A stretch of DNA of 64,000 bases from Virgisporangium ochraceum (GCF_016863655.1 NZ_BOPH01000022.1:186001-250000); one strand, 5' to 3'. Shown: positions 44,297 through 55,359, counted from the first letter of the stretch. Notes: generated from the sequence alone by a model not told the origin. Made by a program: numbers and translations.

Positions 44297-44315
44297 TTAG
44301 GTTTGCCTTACCTGC
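44297..44315 (+). promoter_or_regulatory. iron box before the siderophore-interacting protein
   Basis: TTAGGTTTGCCTTACCTGC matches the DtxR/IdeR consensus at 14 of 19 positions by my alignment, 107 bases before the start of a siderophore-interacting protein gene. Confidence 0.7.
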
Positions 44316-44421
44316 AGGCGCCGGCGGTACCGCTCCGGCGGCCTGTCATGATCGGACTGGGTTGGCCCGGTACACACCGGGGAACACACGTCGAAACGGC
44401 ACCGCGTCGAAAGGTCATCGG

Positions 44422-45267
44422 ATGACTGAGGCTCCAACGCGCCGCCGGCCGCGGGCGACCACCGGCTTCGTGCGGACCGTCGAGCGGGTGACCCCGCACA
44501 TGGTCCGGATCGTCTTCGGAGGGCCGGAGCTCGACGGGCTGGCCGCCGGGGAGTTCAGCGACGAGTACATCAAGATCCTGTTCGCGCCGCCCGGGGCGAC
44601 CTACCCCGAGCCGTTCGACCTGGGCACCATCCGCGAGACGATGCCCCGCGACCGGTGGCCGACCACGCGCACGTACACCGTGCGCCGGTGGGATCCGGCG
44701 AACGCCGAGCTCACCATCGACGTCGTCACCCACGGCGACGAGGGGCTGGCCGGCCCGTGGGCGATGCGCGCGCAGCCGGGTGAGGTGGTGCGGTTCATGG
44801 GACCGGGCGGCGCCTACCGCCCCGACCCCGCCGCCGACTGGCACCTCCTGGTCGGCGACGAGAGCGCCCTGCCGGCGATCGCCGCGTCGCTGGAACGACT
44901 GGCGCCCGGAGCGAGAGCACATGCCTTCGTCGAGATCAGTGATCCGGCGGAAGAGCAGAAGCTCGACTCCCCCGGCGACGTCGACCTGCGCTGGCTGCAC
45001 CGCGGCGACGCCCGGCCCGGGTCGCTCCTGGTGCCCGCCGTCACCGGGTTCGAGTTCCCGGCCGGCACCCCGCACGTCTTCCTGCACGGGGAAGCCACGT
45101 TCGTGCGCGACCTGCGCCGTCTGCTGTACATCGAGCGCGGCATCCCGCGTGCCGGCCAGTCGATCTCCGGCTACTGGCGCGTCGGCCACGACGAGGACCG
45201 CTGGCAGGCCACCAAGCGCGAGTGGAACGAGAGCATCGAGCGCGAACAGGACACGTCCGCCGGCTGA
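44422..45267 (+). CDS. siderophore-interacting protein (ViuB/FAD-dependent ferric reductase)
   Basis: The ATG at 44422 gives 281 residues of the SIP family: GFVRTVERVTPHMVRIVFGG, PTTRTYTVRRWD (the RxYT flavin-binding motif), HGDEGLAGPWAMRAQPGE and FLHGEATFVRDLRRLL. The enzyme reduces iron in imported ferric siderophores to release it in the cytoplasm. An iron box lies upstream, so it should be co-regulated with the heme oxygenase at 7.1 kb. No siderophore importer is adjacent. Confidence 0.92.
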   Translation: MTEAPTRRRPRATTGFVRTVERVTPHMVRIVFGGPELDGLAAGEFSDEYIKILFAPPGATYPEPFDLGTIRETMPRDRWPTTRTYTVRRWDPANAELTIDVVTHGDEGLAGPWAMRAQPGEVVRFMGPGGAYRPDPAADWHLLVGDESALPAIAASLERLAPGARAHAFVEISDPAEEQKLDSPGDVDLRWLHRGDARPGSLLVPAVTGFEFPAGTPHVFLHGEATFVRDLRRLLYIERGIPRAGQSISGYWRVGHDEDRWQATKREWNESIEREQDTSAG

Positions 45268-45309
45268 TCACCCGGGCCGGGGCCACACCGGGCAACACCG
45301 CGCGGGCGG

Positions 45310-45957
45310 TCAGCGCACGGCGTGACGCCACGGGGCGACGCCGAGGCGGCCCGTGGTGCCCAGGTCGATCGGACCGTCGGGACGGACCACCTGGGGCGGC
45401 TGCCCCGGAGCGGGCACGACCTCGAGGTACGTGCCGCTGACCGGGTCGGTCGTCAGGTCGGTCACCTTGTTCCGCCACACCAGACCGGCCACCAGCCGCT
45501 CGCCGGGGGCGGCGGTCACGGGCGTGGGCGGCGCGTCGAAGGAGTCGAGGGTCGCGATGCCGGACGATCCGCGGCCCACCGTCACCGGGAGCGGTCGCCG
45601 GTCGTCGCCGAGTAGGCGCACGTCGGGGTGGCCGTTCATCGTGAACGGTGCCGTGCCGCAGTTGACCAGTTCGATCCCCATTGCCCGCAGGCCCATCGCG
45701 GCGTCGACGGCTCCCGTCCGCACGAGCATTCCGGACGGTGGGCACGCCCCGGGCGCGCTCCCGCTGGGCGCGCCCGCGCTTCCAGTCAAGCCCGTAGACG
45801 GGACCGGCGACGGGACCGGCGAACCGGTCGCGGCCCCGGCCGCACGGGGCTCCGGCTCGCCGGCGAGCTCGCGGCGGGCGTCGTCGACCAGGGCGCAGCC
45901 GGCCAGGGTCGCCACGAGGGCGGCGCCCGCTAGGAGCCTGGCGAGGGACCGGATCAC
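45310..45957 (-). CDS. DUF4232-type lipoprotein
   Basis: A GTG at 45957 gives 215 residues beginning with a lipoprotein signal (VIRSLARLLAGAALVATLAG, acylated Cys in the LAGC box), a Pro/Ser/Gly linker, then a DUF4232-like domain with GMLVRTGAVDAAMGLRAMGI, NCGTAPFTMNGHPDVRLLG and GLVWRNKVTD. The domain is an Ig-like beta sandwich of unknown role on the cell surface. Start chosen to include the basic n-region. Confidence 0.85.
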   Translation of the reverse strand: MIRSLARLLAGAALVATLAGCALVDDARRELAGEPEPRAAGAATGSPVPSPVPSTGLTGSAGAPSGSAPGACPPSGMLVRTGAVDAAMGLRAMGIELVNCGTAPFTMNGHPDVRLLGDDRRPLPVTVGRGSSGIATLDSFDAPPTPVTAAPGERLVAGLVWRNKVTDLTTDPVSGTYLEVVPAPGQPPQVVRPDGPIDLGTTGRLGVAPWRHAVR

Positions 45958-46019
45958 CGGGTGATTCTCGCGGATCGGTGTGCGAATCCTGTGACGGACG
46001 TGTGCGGATGCGATCCCGG

Positions 46020-47395
<1,376 letters not shown>

Positions 47396-47399
<4 letters not shown>

Positions 47400-48496
47400 G
47401 AACCCAGCTCCAGAACGGTTCGCACGCCGGTTCCGGCGCGCAGGTCGACGATCGCTTCGTTGATCTCGTGCAGGGGACGGCGTGCGGTGACCATGCCGGC
47501 GAGGTCGAGCCGGCCGGCGCGCCACAGGTCGAGGATGCGCGGAAAGTCCCGGTGCGCGTTGGCCGACCCGAGATAGCACCCGATGAGCTTCTTCTCGTAG
47601 AACGCGTGCACCAGCGCCCTGACCGTCACGGTGTCCGATGTGGACGGTATGCCGACCATGACCGTGGTGCCGCCGTTGCGGGTCGCCTTCATCAGGCTCT
47701 CCACGACGTCGCCGCGGCCGACGGCGTCGAACGCGAAGTCGGCGCCGCGCCCGTCGGTGAGCGAGCGCGCCAGCTTGTCCACCGGGTCGGTCGACGGGTC
47801 GACGGCGTGCGTCGCGCCGAGGGTCAACGCGCGCTCGCGCCGCGACGCGTTGAGATCCGCCGCGACGACCGTGGTCGCGCCGGCCACGACGGCCGCCTGG
47901 ATGATCGACAGCCCGACCGCGCCGAGCCCACTGACCACAATGGACGATCCGGCCGGCACCCGTGCGGTGTTGAACACCGCGCCGAACCCCGTCTGCACGG
48001 CGCAGCCGACGACCGCGGCGATCTCGGTGGGAACATCGTCCGGGACCCGCACCGCGGCCTCCGCCGGCACCACCGTCGACTGCGCGAACGCCGACAGCAC
48101 CAGCCCGCGCCGCACCGGCTCGCCCTTCCACGTCAGCCGCGTCGACCCGTCCGGGTAGGCACCGCCGACCATCCCGGCGAAGCGCTGGCACAGCGTCCGC
48201 TCGTCGCGGGCGCACCAGTAGCAGCGGCCGCACGACGGCGCCATCGTGAGCACCACCCGGTCGCCGGGCGACAGGTCGGTGACGCCCGGACCGACGGCGC
48301 CGACCACCCCGGCCGCCTCGTGCCCCAGGATCACCGGCAGCCCGGTGCGCAGCGAGCCGTCCAGGTAGTGCAGATCGGAGTGGCAGACCCCGACGTGCGC
48401 GAGGTCGACGCGCACCTCACCGGCGCGCGGCTCGTCCAGGTCCACGTCGTCGACGGTCAGTTCGGCGCCGACCGCGGTCATGATGGCGGCTTTCAT
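47396..48496 (-). CDS. zinc-dependent alcohol dehydrogenase
   Basis: The 366-residue MDR protein has catalytic zinc ligands in GVCHSDLHY and GHEAAGVVG, the structural zinc lobe CGRCYWCARDERTLC and the NAD-binding GLGAVGLSIIQAA. It oxidises an alcohol to the aldehyde handled by the next gene. It overlaps the HMG-CoA-lyase-like gene by 4 bp and the ALDH by 4 bp, so the three form one transcript away from the GntR gene. Confidence 0.92.
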
Positions 48497-49443
48497 GAGG
48501 CGGCCCCCGAGGCGTAGGCACGCTCCGCCGACAGTGCACCTGGGAAGTCGCCGGCCCTACCCAGCAGCGCCGGTAGCGTCATGTCGAGCTCCTTGCCGAT
48601 GAGCGCCGCCGCACCGACCAGCTTCCCGAGGTCCAGTCCGAAGTGGACGCCCGAGCGCCGCAACGCGTACGCGAGGTCCTCGGTCGCGATGTTGCCCGTG
48701 GCCGCCGGCGCGAACGGGCAGCCGCCGATGCCACCCGCGCTGCTGTCGAGCGCCGCCGCGCCCAGGGACACCGCCGTCAACGCGTTGGCGTACCCGGTGT
48801 TGCGGGTGTTGTGGAAATGGAAACGCAGGGGCAGATCGGTCACCGCGCGCACCGCGTCCACGAGCGCCGCGACGTCCGCGGGGACGCCGACCCCGATCGT
48901 GTCGGCCAGCGCGATCTCGTCGGCGCCCGCCTCGGCGCACCGACGCGCGAGCGACGCGACCGTCGCGACCGGCACCTCGCCCTCGAACGGGCACCCGAAG
49001 CTGGCGCCGATCGTGGCGGTGACGCGCAACCCGCCGTCACGGGCGCGCCGGCTGATCGTCCCGAACGAGTCGACCGCCTCGGCGATCGACATGCCCTGGT
49101 TGCGTTGGCAGAACGTCTCCGACGCGACGACCACGACGTTGGCCTCGTCGACCCCGGCGGCCAGTGCGCGGTCCAGACCACGCTCGTTGACCACCAGCCC
49201 GATGTAGCTGACCCCGCGGTCGCGCGGGACACCCGCCATGACCTGCTCCGCGTCGGCCATCTGGGGCACCCGCTTCGGGTGCACGAAGCTGGTCGCCTCC
49301 ACGCGGCGCACTCCGGCGTCGACCAGCGCCTCGATGTATGCAATCTTCGCCGCTGTGGAGACCAGGGTGGACTCGTTCTGCAGCCCGTCGCGCGGGCCGA
49401 CCTCGACGATCTCCACGGCGGACGGGGGCGTGCCAGATGCCAT
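48493..49443 (-). CDS. HMG-CoA lyase-family enzyme (HMGL-like)
   Basis: The ATG at 49443 gives 316 residues with the HMGL-like TIM barrel: EIVEVGPRDGLQNES, RVEATSFVHPKRVPQMAD, FHFHNTRNTGYANALTA and the catalytic-Cys loop GGIGGCPFAPAATGNIATED. It cleaves a 3-hydroxy-3-methylacyl-CoA to acetyl-CoA plus a keto compound; the substrate may be HMG-CoA or a citramalyl-CoA-like ester. A longer frame to 49485 crosses a regulator box and is rejected. It is the first gene of the leftward arm. One copy of the GntR-like 12-mer lies within its 5' part. Confidence 0.92.
   Translation of the reverse strand: MASGTPPSAVEIVEVGPRDGLQNESTLVSTAAKIAYIEALVDAGVRRVEATSFVHPKRVPQMADAEQVMAGVPRDRGVSYIGLVVNERGLDRALAAGVDEANVVVVASETFCQRNQGMSIAEAVDSFGTISRRARDGGLRVTATIGASFGCPFEGEVPVATVASLARRCAEAGADEIALADTIGVGVPADVAALVDAVRAVTDLPLRFHFHNTRNTGYANALTAVSLGAAALDSSAGGIGGCPFAPAATGNIATEDLAYALRRSGVHFGLDLGKLVGAAALIGKELDMTLPALLGRAGDFPGALSAERAYASGAAS
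49334..49345. promoter_or_regulatory. GntR-like box A inside the HMGL gene
   Basis: ATGTATGCAATC here is identical to boxes B and C. It lies ~100 bases inside the leftward HMGL gene, where it could assist looping or be a chance copy. Confidence 0.5.
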
Positions 49444-49468
49444 GGTCCTGTCTAACACCTGCAGAGAG

Positions 49469-49480
49469 ATGTATGCAATC
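49469..49480. promoter_or_regulatory. GntR-like box B in the divergent region
   Basis: ATGTATGCAATC with flanks that make a GAGAT-GTATGCA-ATCTC inverted repeat (49466-49482). It lies 26 bases before the HMGL start. Confidence 0.7.
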
Positions 49481-49531
49481 TCCAAGAAATGCAGGCCAGA
49501 ACCCTTGTGAAGTGCCGGGAGGATCGACTAC

Positions 49532-49543
49532 ATGTATGCAATC
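49532..49543. promoter_or_regulatory. GntR-like box C in the divergent region
   Basis: ATGTATGCAATC, exactly 63 bp (six helical turns) from box B and 18 bases before the GntR start. Boxes B and C on the same face of the DNA fit one regulator controlling both arms. Confidence 0.7.
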
Positions 49544-49560
49544 ACTGATCGGAGGGGTCA

Positions 49561-50232
49561 ATGACGGCAGCCAGCGACCGCGCGGTGAACCAGCTGCGCG
49601 AGCGGATCCTCGGCGGGGAGTACGTCCCCGGCGAGCGGCTGGCCGAGGTCGAGCTCGCCGAGAAGCTGGGGGTCAGCCGCACCCCCGTCCGGGAGGCGCT
49701 GCGTCGGCTCGCGGCCGAAGGGCTCGTCGACATCACCGCCAACAAGGGCGCCCGGGTCGTCGAGTACCCGCGGACGGACCTGGAACGCATCTTCGAGATC
49801 CGGGCCCGGGTCGAGGGGCTGTCGGCCCGGATCGCCGCCGAGACGGCCACCGAGGCCGACATCGACCGGCTCGAACACATCGCGACCGTGCTGAAGGACC
49901 ACTCGGAGGCCGGCCGGTTGGAGGAGGTGTACCGCCTCAACGGCGAGTACCACGCCACCCTCAACGGGCTGGCCGGCAGCACGGTCGTCACCGCCACCGT
50001 CAACCAGCTCATCCACAGCTCGGTGCTGGTACGCACCCTGCACGCGTTCGACGACGCGGCCCGCCGCCGCAGCGTCGCCCACCATCTCGAGATCGTCGCG
50101 GCGCTGCGGGCGCGCGACGGCGAGTGGGCCGAGGCGGTGATGTGCGCGCACCTGCTGTCCGCGCGCGCGTCGCTGCTCGGGCCCCGCCGCCCGAGGGGCG
50201 CCGCGTACGAAAACCATGAGGAGACCGCATGA
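49561..50232 (+). CDS. GntR-family (FCD) transcriptional regulator
   Basis: The 223-residue protein has an N-terminal GntR HTH (LRERILGGEYVPGERLAEV, EKLGVSRTPVREALRRLAAEG) and an FCD effector domain (~95-210) with metal/ligand-type residues in GEYHATLNGLAG and AHHLEIVAALRARDGEWAEA. FCD regulators bind organic acids. A GGAGGGG Shine-Dalgarno precedes the ATG. It overlaps the CoA-transferase gene by 4 bp and is very likely the local regulator of both arms. Confidence 0.93.
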   Translation: MTAASDRAVNQLRERILGGEYVPGERLAEVELAEKLGVSRTPVREALRRLAAEGLVDITANKGARVVEYPRTDLERIFEIRARVEGLSARIAAETATEADIDRLEHIATVLKDHSEAGRLEEVYRLNGEYHATLNGLAGSTVVTATVNQLIHSSVLVRTLHAFDDAARRRSVAHHLEIVAALRARDGEWAEAVMCAHLLSARASLLGPRRPRGAAYENHEETA

Positions 50233-51428
50233 CCCGAGCCTTGCCGCTACAGGATGTCCGTGTCATCGAGCTCGGCCAACTCCTGGCCGGCCCGTTCTGC
50301 GGCCAGGTGCTCGGTGACTTCGGCGCCGAGGTCATCAAGCTCGAGGACCCGAAGGCCGGCGACCCGATGCGCCAGTGGGGGCGCGAGAAGCCGTACGGCA
50401 AGTCGCTGTGGTGGCCGGTCGTGGCCCGCAACAAGAAGTCGGTGACGTGCAACCTGCGCACCGAGGAGGGCCAGAACCTGGTGCGGGAGCTGGTGAAGCG
50501 CTCCGACGTGCTGCTGGAGAACTTCCGCCCGGGCACGCTGGAGCGCTGGAACCTCGCGCCGGAGCAGCTGTGGGAGCTCAACCCGCGCCTGATCGTCACG
50601 CGGGTCACCGGGTTCGGCCAGACCGGTCCGTACTCCGAGCGGGCCGGGTTCGGCTCGATCGGCGAGGCGATGGGCGGCATCCGCTACGTCACCGGCTCGG
50701 CCGACGAGCCGCCGTCGCGCGCGGGCATCTCGCTCGGCGACTCGCTCGCCGCCCTGCACGCGACCATCGGGACGCTCGTCGCGCTGCACGAGAGAACGTC
50801 GAGTGGACGCGGGCAGGTGGTCGACGCAGCGATCTACGAGTCCGTGCTGGCGATGATGGAGTCGCTGCTGCCGGAGTGGCAGGTGGCCGGGTACCAGCGC
50901 GAGCGCACCGGACCGGTGCTGCCGAACGTCGCGCCCAGCAACGTGTACCCGACGCGCGAGGGCGACAGCGTGCTCATCGCGGCCAACCAGGACAGCGTGT
51001 TCGGCCGGCTGGCGAACGTGATGGGCCGCCCCGAACTGGTCACCGACGGGCGCTTCGCCACGCACAGCGCCCGTGGCGAGTACATGGAGGTCCTCGACGG
51101 CCTCATCGCCGAGTGGACGGCCGGCTTCGAGGCCGACGAGCTGCTCGAGGCCCTGCACCGCGGCGGCGTGCCGGCCGGCCGCATCTACAAGGCGAAGGAC
51201 ATGTTCGCCGACCCGCACTTCGCCGCCCGCGAGGCGATCGTGAAGCTCGCCGACCCCGGGTTCGGCGAGATCTCCATGCAGAACGTGTTCCCCAAGCTGT
51301 CGGCCACCCCCGGTGCGGTGCGGTCGACCGGGCCGGACCTCGGCTCCAGCAACGACGACATCTACCGCGGCCTGCTCGGCCTGGGCGACGACGACGTTCG
51401 TCGGCTCAGCGACGCCGGCGTCATCTAG
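50229..51428 (+). CDS. class III (CaiB/BaiF) CoA-transferase
   Basis: The 399-residue enzyme shows VRVIELGQLLAGPFCGQVLG, DFGAEVIKLEDPKAGDPMR, ENFRPGTLERWNL and the catalytic Asp in GISLGDSLAALHATIG (D171). It moves CoA from a donor thioester to a carboxylic acid, leaving intact stereochemistry. With the HMGL-like gene on the other arm it forms a CoA-activation and C-C cleavage pair, as in citramalate breakdown. It is coupled to gntR (4 bp overlap) and followed by hydantoinase A after 12 bases. Confidence 0.93.
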   Translation: MTRALPLQDVRVIELGQLLAGPFCGQVLGDFGAEVIKLEDPKAGDPMRQWGREKPYGKSLWWPVVARNKKSVTCNLRTEEGQNLVRELVKRSDVLLENFRPGTLERWNLAPEQLWELNPRLIVTRVTGFGQTGPYSERAGFGSIGEAMGGIRYVTGSADEPPSRAGISLGDSLAALHATIGTLVALHERTSSGRGQVVDAAIYESVLAMMESLLPEWQVAGYQRERTGPVLPNVAPSNVYPTREGDSVLIAANQDSVFGRLANVMGRPELVTDGRFATHSARGEYMEVLDGLIAEWTAGFEADELLEALHRGGVPAGRIYKAKDMFADPHFAAREAIVKLADPGFGEISMQNVFPKLSATPGAVRSTGPDLGSSNDDIYRGLLGLGDDDVRRLSDAGVI

Positions 51429-51440
51429 AGAGGAGACGCG

Positions 51441-53492
51441 ATGCGCTACCGGTTGGGCGTGGACGTCGGCGGAACCTTCACCGACATCCTTCTCATCGAC
51501 TCGGACAGCGGTACGTCCTACCGCGCCAAGACCCCGTCGACCCCGCAGGACCAGTCGGTCGGTGTGCTCACCGGCATCGAGAAGGTCTGCGCGGCCGCCG
51601 ACACCTCGCTCGCCGAGGTCGGCCAGGTGCTGCACGGCACCACGGTGGCGACCAACGCGATCCTGGAGGGCAAGGGCGCCAAGGTCGGCCTGGTGACCAC
51701 CGCCGGGTTCCGGCAGGTGCTGCAGATCGCCCGGTCGTTCGTGCCGGGCGGCCTCGCCGGCTGGATCATCTGGCCGAAGCCGGAACCGCTCGCGGCGCTG
51801 GAGCACACCGTCGAGGCGGTCGAGCGCATCGGCGCCGACGGCGAGGTCGTCACCGCGCTCGACGAGGACGACATCCGCGCGAAGCTCAAGCGGCTGCGGG
51901 CCGACGGTGTGCAGGCGATCGCGATCTCGCTGATCAACTCCTATGTGGACGGTCGGCACGAGGCCCGGATCGCCGCGATCGCGGCCGAGGAGCTGCCCGG
52001 CGTGCCGGTGTCGGTGTCGTCGCGGGTGCTGCCGGAGCTGCGCGAGTACGAGCGGACCATCACCACGGTCGCCAACGGCTACGTGCAGCCGCAGGTGGCC
52101 AGCTACATCGAGAACCTCACCAGCAAGCTCGACACGAAGCTCTACATCCTGCGCAGCGACGGCGGCCTGTCCAGCGCCACCGCCGCCGCCGAGAACCCGG
52201 TGTCGATGCTGCTGTCCGGCCCGGCCGGCGGCGTCAGCGGCGCCGTGTGGGCGGCCACCCAGGCCGGGTACAGCGACCTGCTCACGTTCGACATGGGCGG
52301 CACGTCCACCGACGTGGCGCTGGTGCAGAACGGCATCCCGCGGGTCGGCCGCGAGACCCGGGTCGGCGACCTGACGGTGCGGTCGGCCTCGGTCGACGTG
52401 CGCACGGTCGGCGCCGGCGGCGGCTCGATCGCCCACGTGCCGGCGCTGACGAAGGCGCTGCGGGTCGGCCCGCAGTCGGCAGGCGCCGACCCCGGACCGG
52501 CGGCGTACGGGCGCGGCGGCACCGAGCCGACCGTCACCGACGCCAACGTGGTGCTCGGGTACCTGCCGACCGAACTGGCCGGTGGCGAGATCTCGCTGGA
52601 CCGCGACGCTGCCCGGGCCGCGGTCCAGCAGGTCGCCGACGCGATGGGGCTGCCCAGCGTCGAGGCGGCGGCGGCCGGCATCGTCGACATCGTCAACGAG
52701 AACATGTTCGGCGCGCTGCGCCTGGTGTCGGTGCAGCAGGGCTACGACCCGCGCGAGTTCGCGCTGGTGGCGTTCGGCGGCGCAGGTCCCCTGCACGCCA
52801 ACGCGCTGGGCAAGCTGACGGGCGCGTGGCCGGTCATCATCCCGCCGTCGCCCGGTGTGCTGTGCGCCTACGGCGACGCGACCACGAGCCTGCGCGACGA
52901 GGCCGCCCGCACCTACATCCGGCGCTTCTCCGAGCTCACCGACGACGAGCTGAAGGGCATCTTCACCGACCTCGCCGAGACTGCGGCGTCGACGGTGGAG
53001 GCCGAGGGCGTGGCGCGCGCCGACCACACGGTGACGTACCAGGTCGACATCCGGTACCACGGCCAGGGCTTCGAGATCACAGTGCCGGCCAGCATCGACG
53101 ACTTCGACGGCCGGGGCGCCGGCCTCAAGGCCCTCGGCGCCGCGTTCGACGCCGAGCACGAGCGGCTGTTCTCGTTCCTGCTGAGCAACGAGCACGAACT
53201 GGTCGCCATCCGGGCCACGGTGTCCGGGCCGCGCCCGCACGTGCAGGCGACCACGCTCGAGGACGGCGGCACCGACCCGTCGGCGGCCGTGCGCCTCACG
53301 ACGAATGTCCACATCGGAGGGTCGTCGACCGAGGCGACCGTCTACGACCGCGCGAAGCTGCTCGCCGGCAACGTCGTCCCCGGTCCGGCGATCGTGACCG
53401 AGATGGACTCCACCACGCTCGTGCTGCCCGGTCACGCCGCGACCGTGCATCCCAGTGGCAGCCTGCTGATCCGTCCCATTGAGGAGAAGTGA
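51441..53492 (+). CDS. hydantoinase/oxoprolinase A subunit (HyuA type)
   Basis: The 683-residue protein has the actin-like ATPase pattern: YRLGVDVGGTFTDILLID at the start, HGTTVATNAILEGKGA, ISLINSYVD, GGTSTDVALVQ and GAGGGSIAHVP, FGGAGPLHANALG. With the B subunit it hydrolyses or carboxylates cyclic amides, imides or ketones at the cost of ATP. The substrate cannot be read; N-methylhydantoin, 5-oxoproline, lactams and ketone carboxylation all occur in the family. Good SD (GAGGAGA). Confidence 0.92.
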   Translation: MRYRLGVDVGGTFTDILLIDSDSGTSYRAKTPSTPQDQSVGVLTGIEKVCAAADTSLAEVGQVLHGTTVATNAILEGKGAKVGLVTTAGFRQVLQIARSFVPGGLAGWIIWPKPEPLAALEHTVEAVERIGADGEVVTALDEDDIRAKLKRLRADGVQAIAISLINSYVDGRHEARIAAIAAEELPGVPVSVSSRVLPELREYERTITTVANGYVQPQVASYIENLTSKLDTKLYILRSDGGLSSATAAAENPVSMLLSGPAGGVSGAVWAATQAGYSDLLTFDMGGTSTDVALVQNGIPRVGRETRVGDLTVRSASVDVRTVGAGGGSIAHVPALTKALRVGPQSAGADPGPAAYGRGGTEPTVTDANVVLGYLPTELAGGEISLDRDAARAAVQQVADAMGLPSVEAAAAGIVDIVNENMFGALRLVSVQQGYDPREFALVAFGGAGPLHANALGKLTGAWPVIIPPSPGVLCAYGDATTSLRDEAARTYIRRFSELTDDELKGIFTDLAETAASTVEAEGVARADHTVTYQVDIRYHGQGFEITVPASIDDFDGRGAGLKALGAAFDAEHERLFSFLLSNEHELVAIRATVSGPRPHVQATTLEDGGTDPSAAVRLTTNVHIGGSSTEATVYDRAKLLAGNVVPGPAIVTEMDSTTLVLPGHAATVHPSGSLLIRPIEEK

Positions 53493-53493
53493 G

Positions 53494-55359
53494 ATGGCCG
53501 AGATCATTCAGACCGCGAGCGGCGAGGTCGCCAAGGTCGACGTCGACCCGGTGACGCTCGACATCATCGAGAACGCGCTGCGCAACGCCCGGTACGAGAT
53601 GGACGAGGTGCTGTTCCGCACCGCCCTGTCCCCCGGCATCCGCGAGCAGCACGACGAGTTCCCGCTCATCGGCGACGCGCAGGGGCGCATGGTCGTCGGC
53701 CAGTTCGGCCTGTCGATCCCCGCGCTGCTCGACCGGTACGAGGGCACGATCAACGACGGCGACGTGCTCCTCACGAGCGACCCGTACTCGTGCGACGGCG
53801 CGATCAGCCATGCCAACGACTGGCTCGTGGTGATGCCGATCTACGTCGAGGGCCGGGTCGTCGGCTGGGCCTCGATGTTCGGGCACATGTCCGACGTCGG
53901 CGGCAAGACGGTGTGCTCGATGCCGACCGACGCGCACACCATCTTCGAGGAGGGCGTAATCATCCCGCCCTTCAAGCTCTACGACCAGGGCCGGCTCAAC
54001 GAGGACGCGCTGCGCATCGTCCTCAACCAGGTGCGCCAGCCCGACTGGAACCGGGCCGATCTCAACGGCATCGTCGCGGCCTGCCGCACGGCGTCGCGCC
54101 GCATCCAGGAACTGTGCGCGCGCTTCGGCGTCGACACCTACCTGTCCGCGCTCGACGCCCTGCTGCAACGCAACTACGACGCGATGAAGACGTTGCTGGC
54201 CATGGTGTTCGCCGACGGCGAGACGATCAGCTTCACCGACTACATCTGCGACGACGGCGTGGGCTACGGCCCGTACGAGCTCAAGCTGTCGCTGACCCGC
54301 ACCGGCGACAAGGTGCTGCTCGACTTCACCGGAAGCTCCGCCCAGTCGCCCGGTCCGATCAACTACTACCTCAACGAGAACCTGGCCCGGATGTTCTTCG
54401 GGATCTACATGATCACCGTGGCCGACCCGCAGATCCTGTGGAACGACGGGTTCTACCCGCTGGTCGACGTCCACATCCCGGAGAAGTCGTTCTGGAAGCC
54501 GGAGTTCCCGGCCGCCCTGAACGCCCGCAACCACGGCGTCGGGCGCATCTTCGACCTCTTCGGCGGGCTGCTCGGCCAGAAGAACCCCGACCTGTTGAAC
54601 GCGGCCGGGTTCTCGTCGTCGCCGCACTTCATGTACTCCGGTCACTACGCCGACGGCGAGCGCAAGGGCGAGTGGTTCCAGCTGTACTCGATCGGGTTCG
54701 GCGGCATCCCCGGCCGGCCGATCGGCGACGGACCCGACGGGCACTCGCTGTGGCCGTCGTTCGTCAACATCCCGTGCGAGTACCTGGAGTCGTACTACCC
54801 GCTGCGCATCGAGAAGTGGGAGACGGTCCCCGACACCGGTGGCGCGGGCCTGCACCGCGGCGGCAACGGCGTCGACGTCGCGTACCGGTTCCTGCAGCCG
54901 GGCACGATCGCCATCCACGACGACCGCTGGCTCACCTACCCGTGGGGCGTCAACGGCGGCGATCCGGGCGCCCGCGGCCGCAAGTGGATCGACCGGGCCG
55001 ACGGCACCCGCGAGATCCTGCCCAGCAAGGTGCACGACGTGGCCGTGGCCAAGGGCGACGTGCTGCACTTCGTCACCTGGGGCGGCGGCGGCTGGGGCGA
55101 CCCGCTCAAGCGCGACCCCGACCTCGTGGCGCTGGAGGTGAGGCGCGGCCTCATCTCCGCGGAGGGCGCGGACCGCTACGGAGTCGTTCTCGCGTCCGAT
55201 GGAAACGTGGACGCGGCCGCGACCGACGCGAAACGCGCTTCCATGACGACCGGTGAGAAGCCCGCAGTCTTCAACATGGGCCCGCCGCTGGAAGAGATCC
55301 TGGCCAACTGCGAGGCCGAGACCGGCCTTCCCGCACCGAAGCCCCCGGTACCGGCATGA
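53494..55359 (+). CDS. hydantoinase/oxoprolinase B subunit (HyuB type)
   Basis: The 621-residue protein starts at an ATG one base after the hyuA stop, with GAGGAGAAG before it. HyuB motifs include DPVTLDIIENALRNARYEMD, EQHDEFPLIGDAQGRMVVG, TSDPYSCDGAISHANDWLVV, DFTGSSAQSPGPINY and LLGQKNPDLLNA plus the C-terminal GGGGWGDPLKRDPDLVALEV. It forms the catalytic half of the enzyme with the A subunit. Its end overlaps a doubtful small frame. Confidence 0.92.
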   Translation: MAEIIQTASGEVAKVDVDPVTLDIIENALRNARYEMDEVLFRTALSPGIREQHDEFPLIGDAQGRMVVGQFGLSIPALLDRYEGTINDGDVLLTSDPYSCDGAISHANDWLVVMPIYVEGRVVGWASMFGHMSDVGGKTVCSMPTDAHTIFEEGVIIPPFKLYDQGRLNEDALRIVLNQVRQPDWNRADLNGIVAACRTASRRIQELCARFGVDTYLSALDALLQRNYDAMKTLLAMVFADGETISFTDYICDDGVGYGPYELKLSLTRTGDKVLLDFTGSSAQSPGPINYYLNENLARMFFGIYMITVADPQILWNDGFYPLVDVHIPEKSFWKPEFPAALNARNHGVGRIFDLFGGLLGQKNPDLLNAAGFSSSPHFMYSGHYADGERKGEWFQLYSIGFGGIPGRPIGDGPDGHSLWPSFVNIPCEYLESYYPLRIEKWETVPDTGGAGLHRGGNGVDVAYRFLQPGTIAIHDDRWLTYPWGVNGGDPGARGRKWIDRADGTREILPSKVHDVAVAKGDVLHFVTWGGGGWGDPLKRDPDLVALEVRRGLISAEGADRYGVVLASDGNVDAAATDAKRASMTTGEKPAVFNMGPPLEEILANCEAETGLPAPKPPVPA

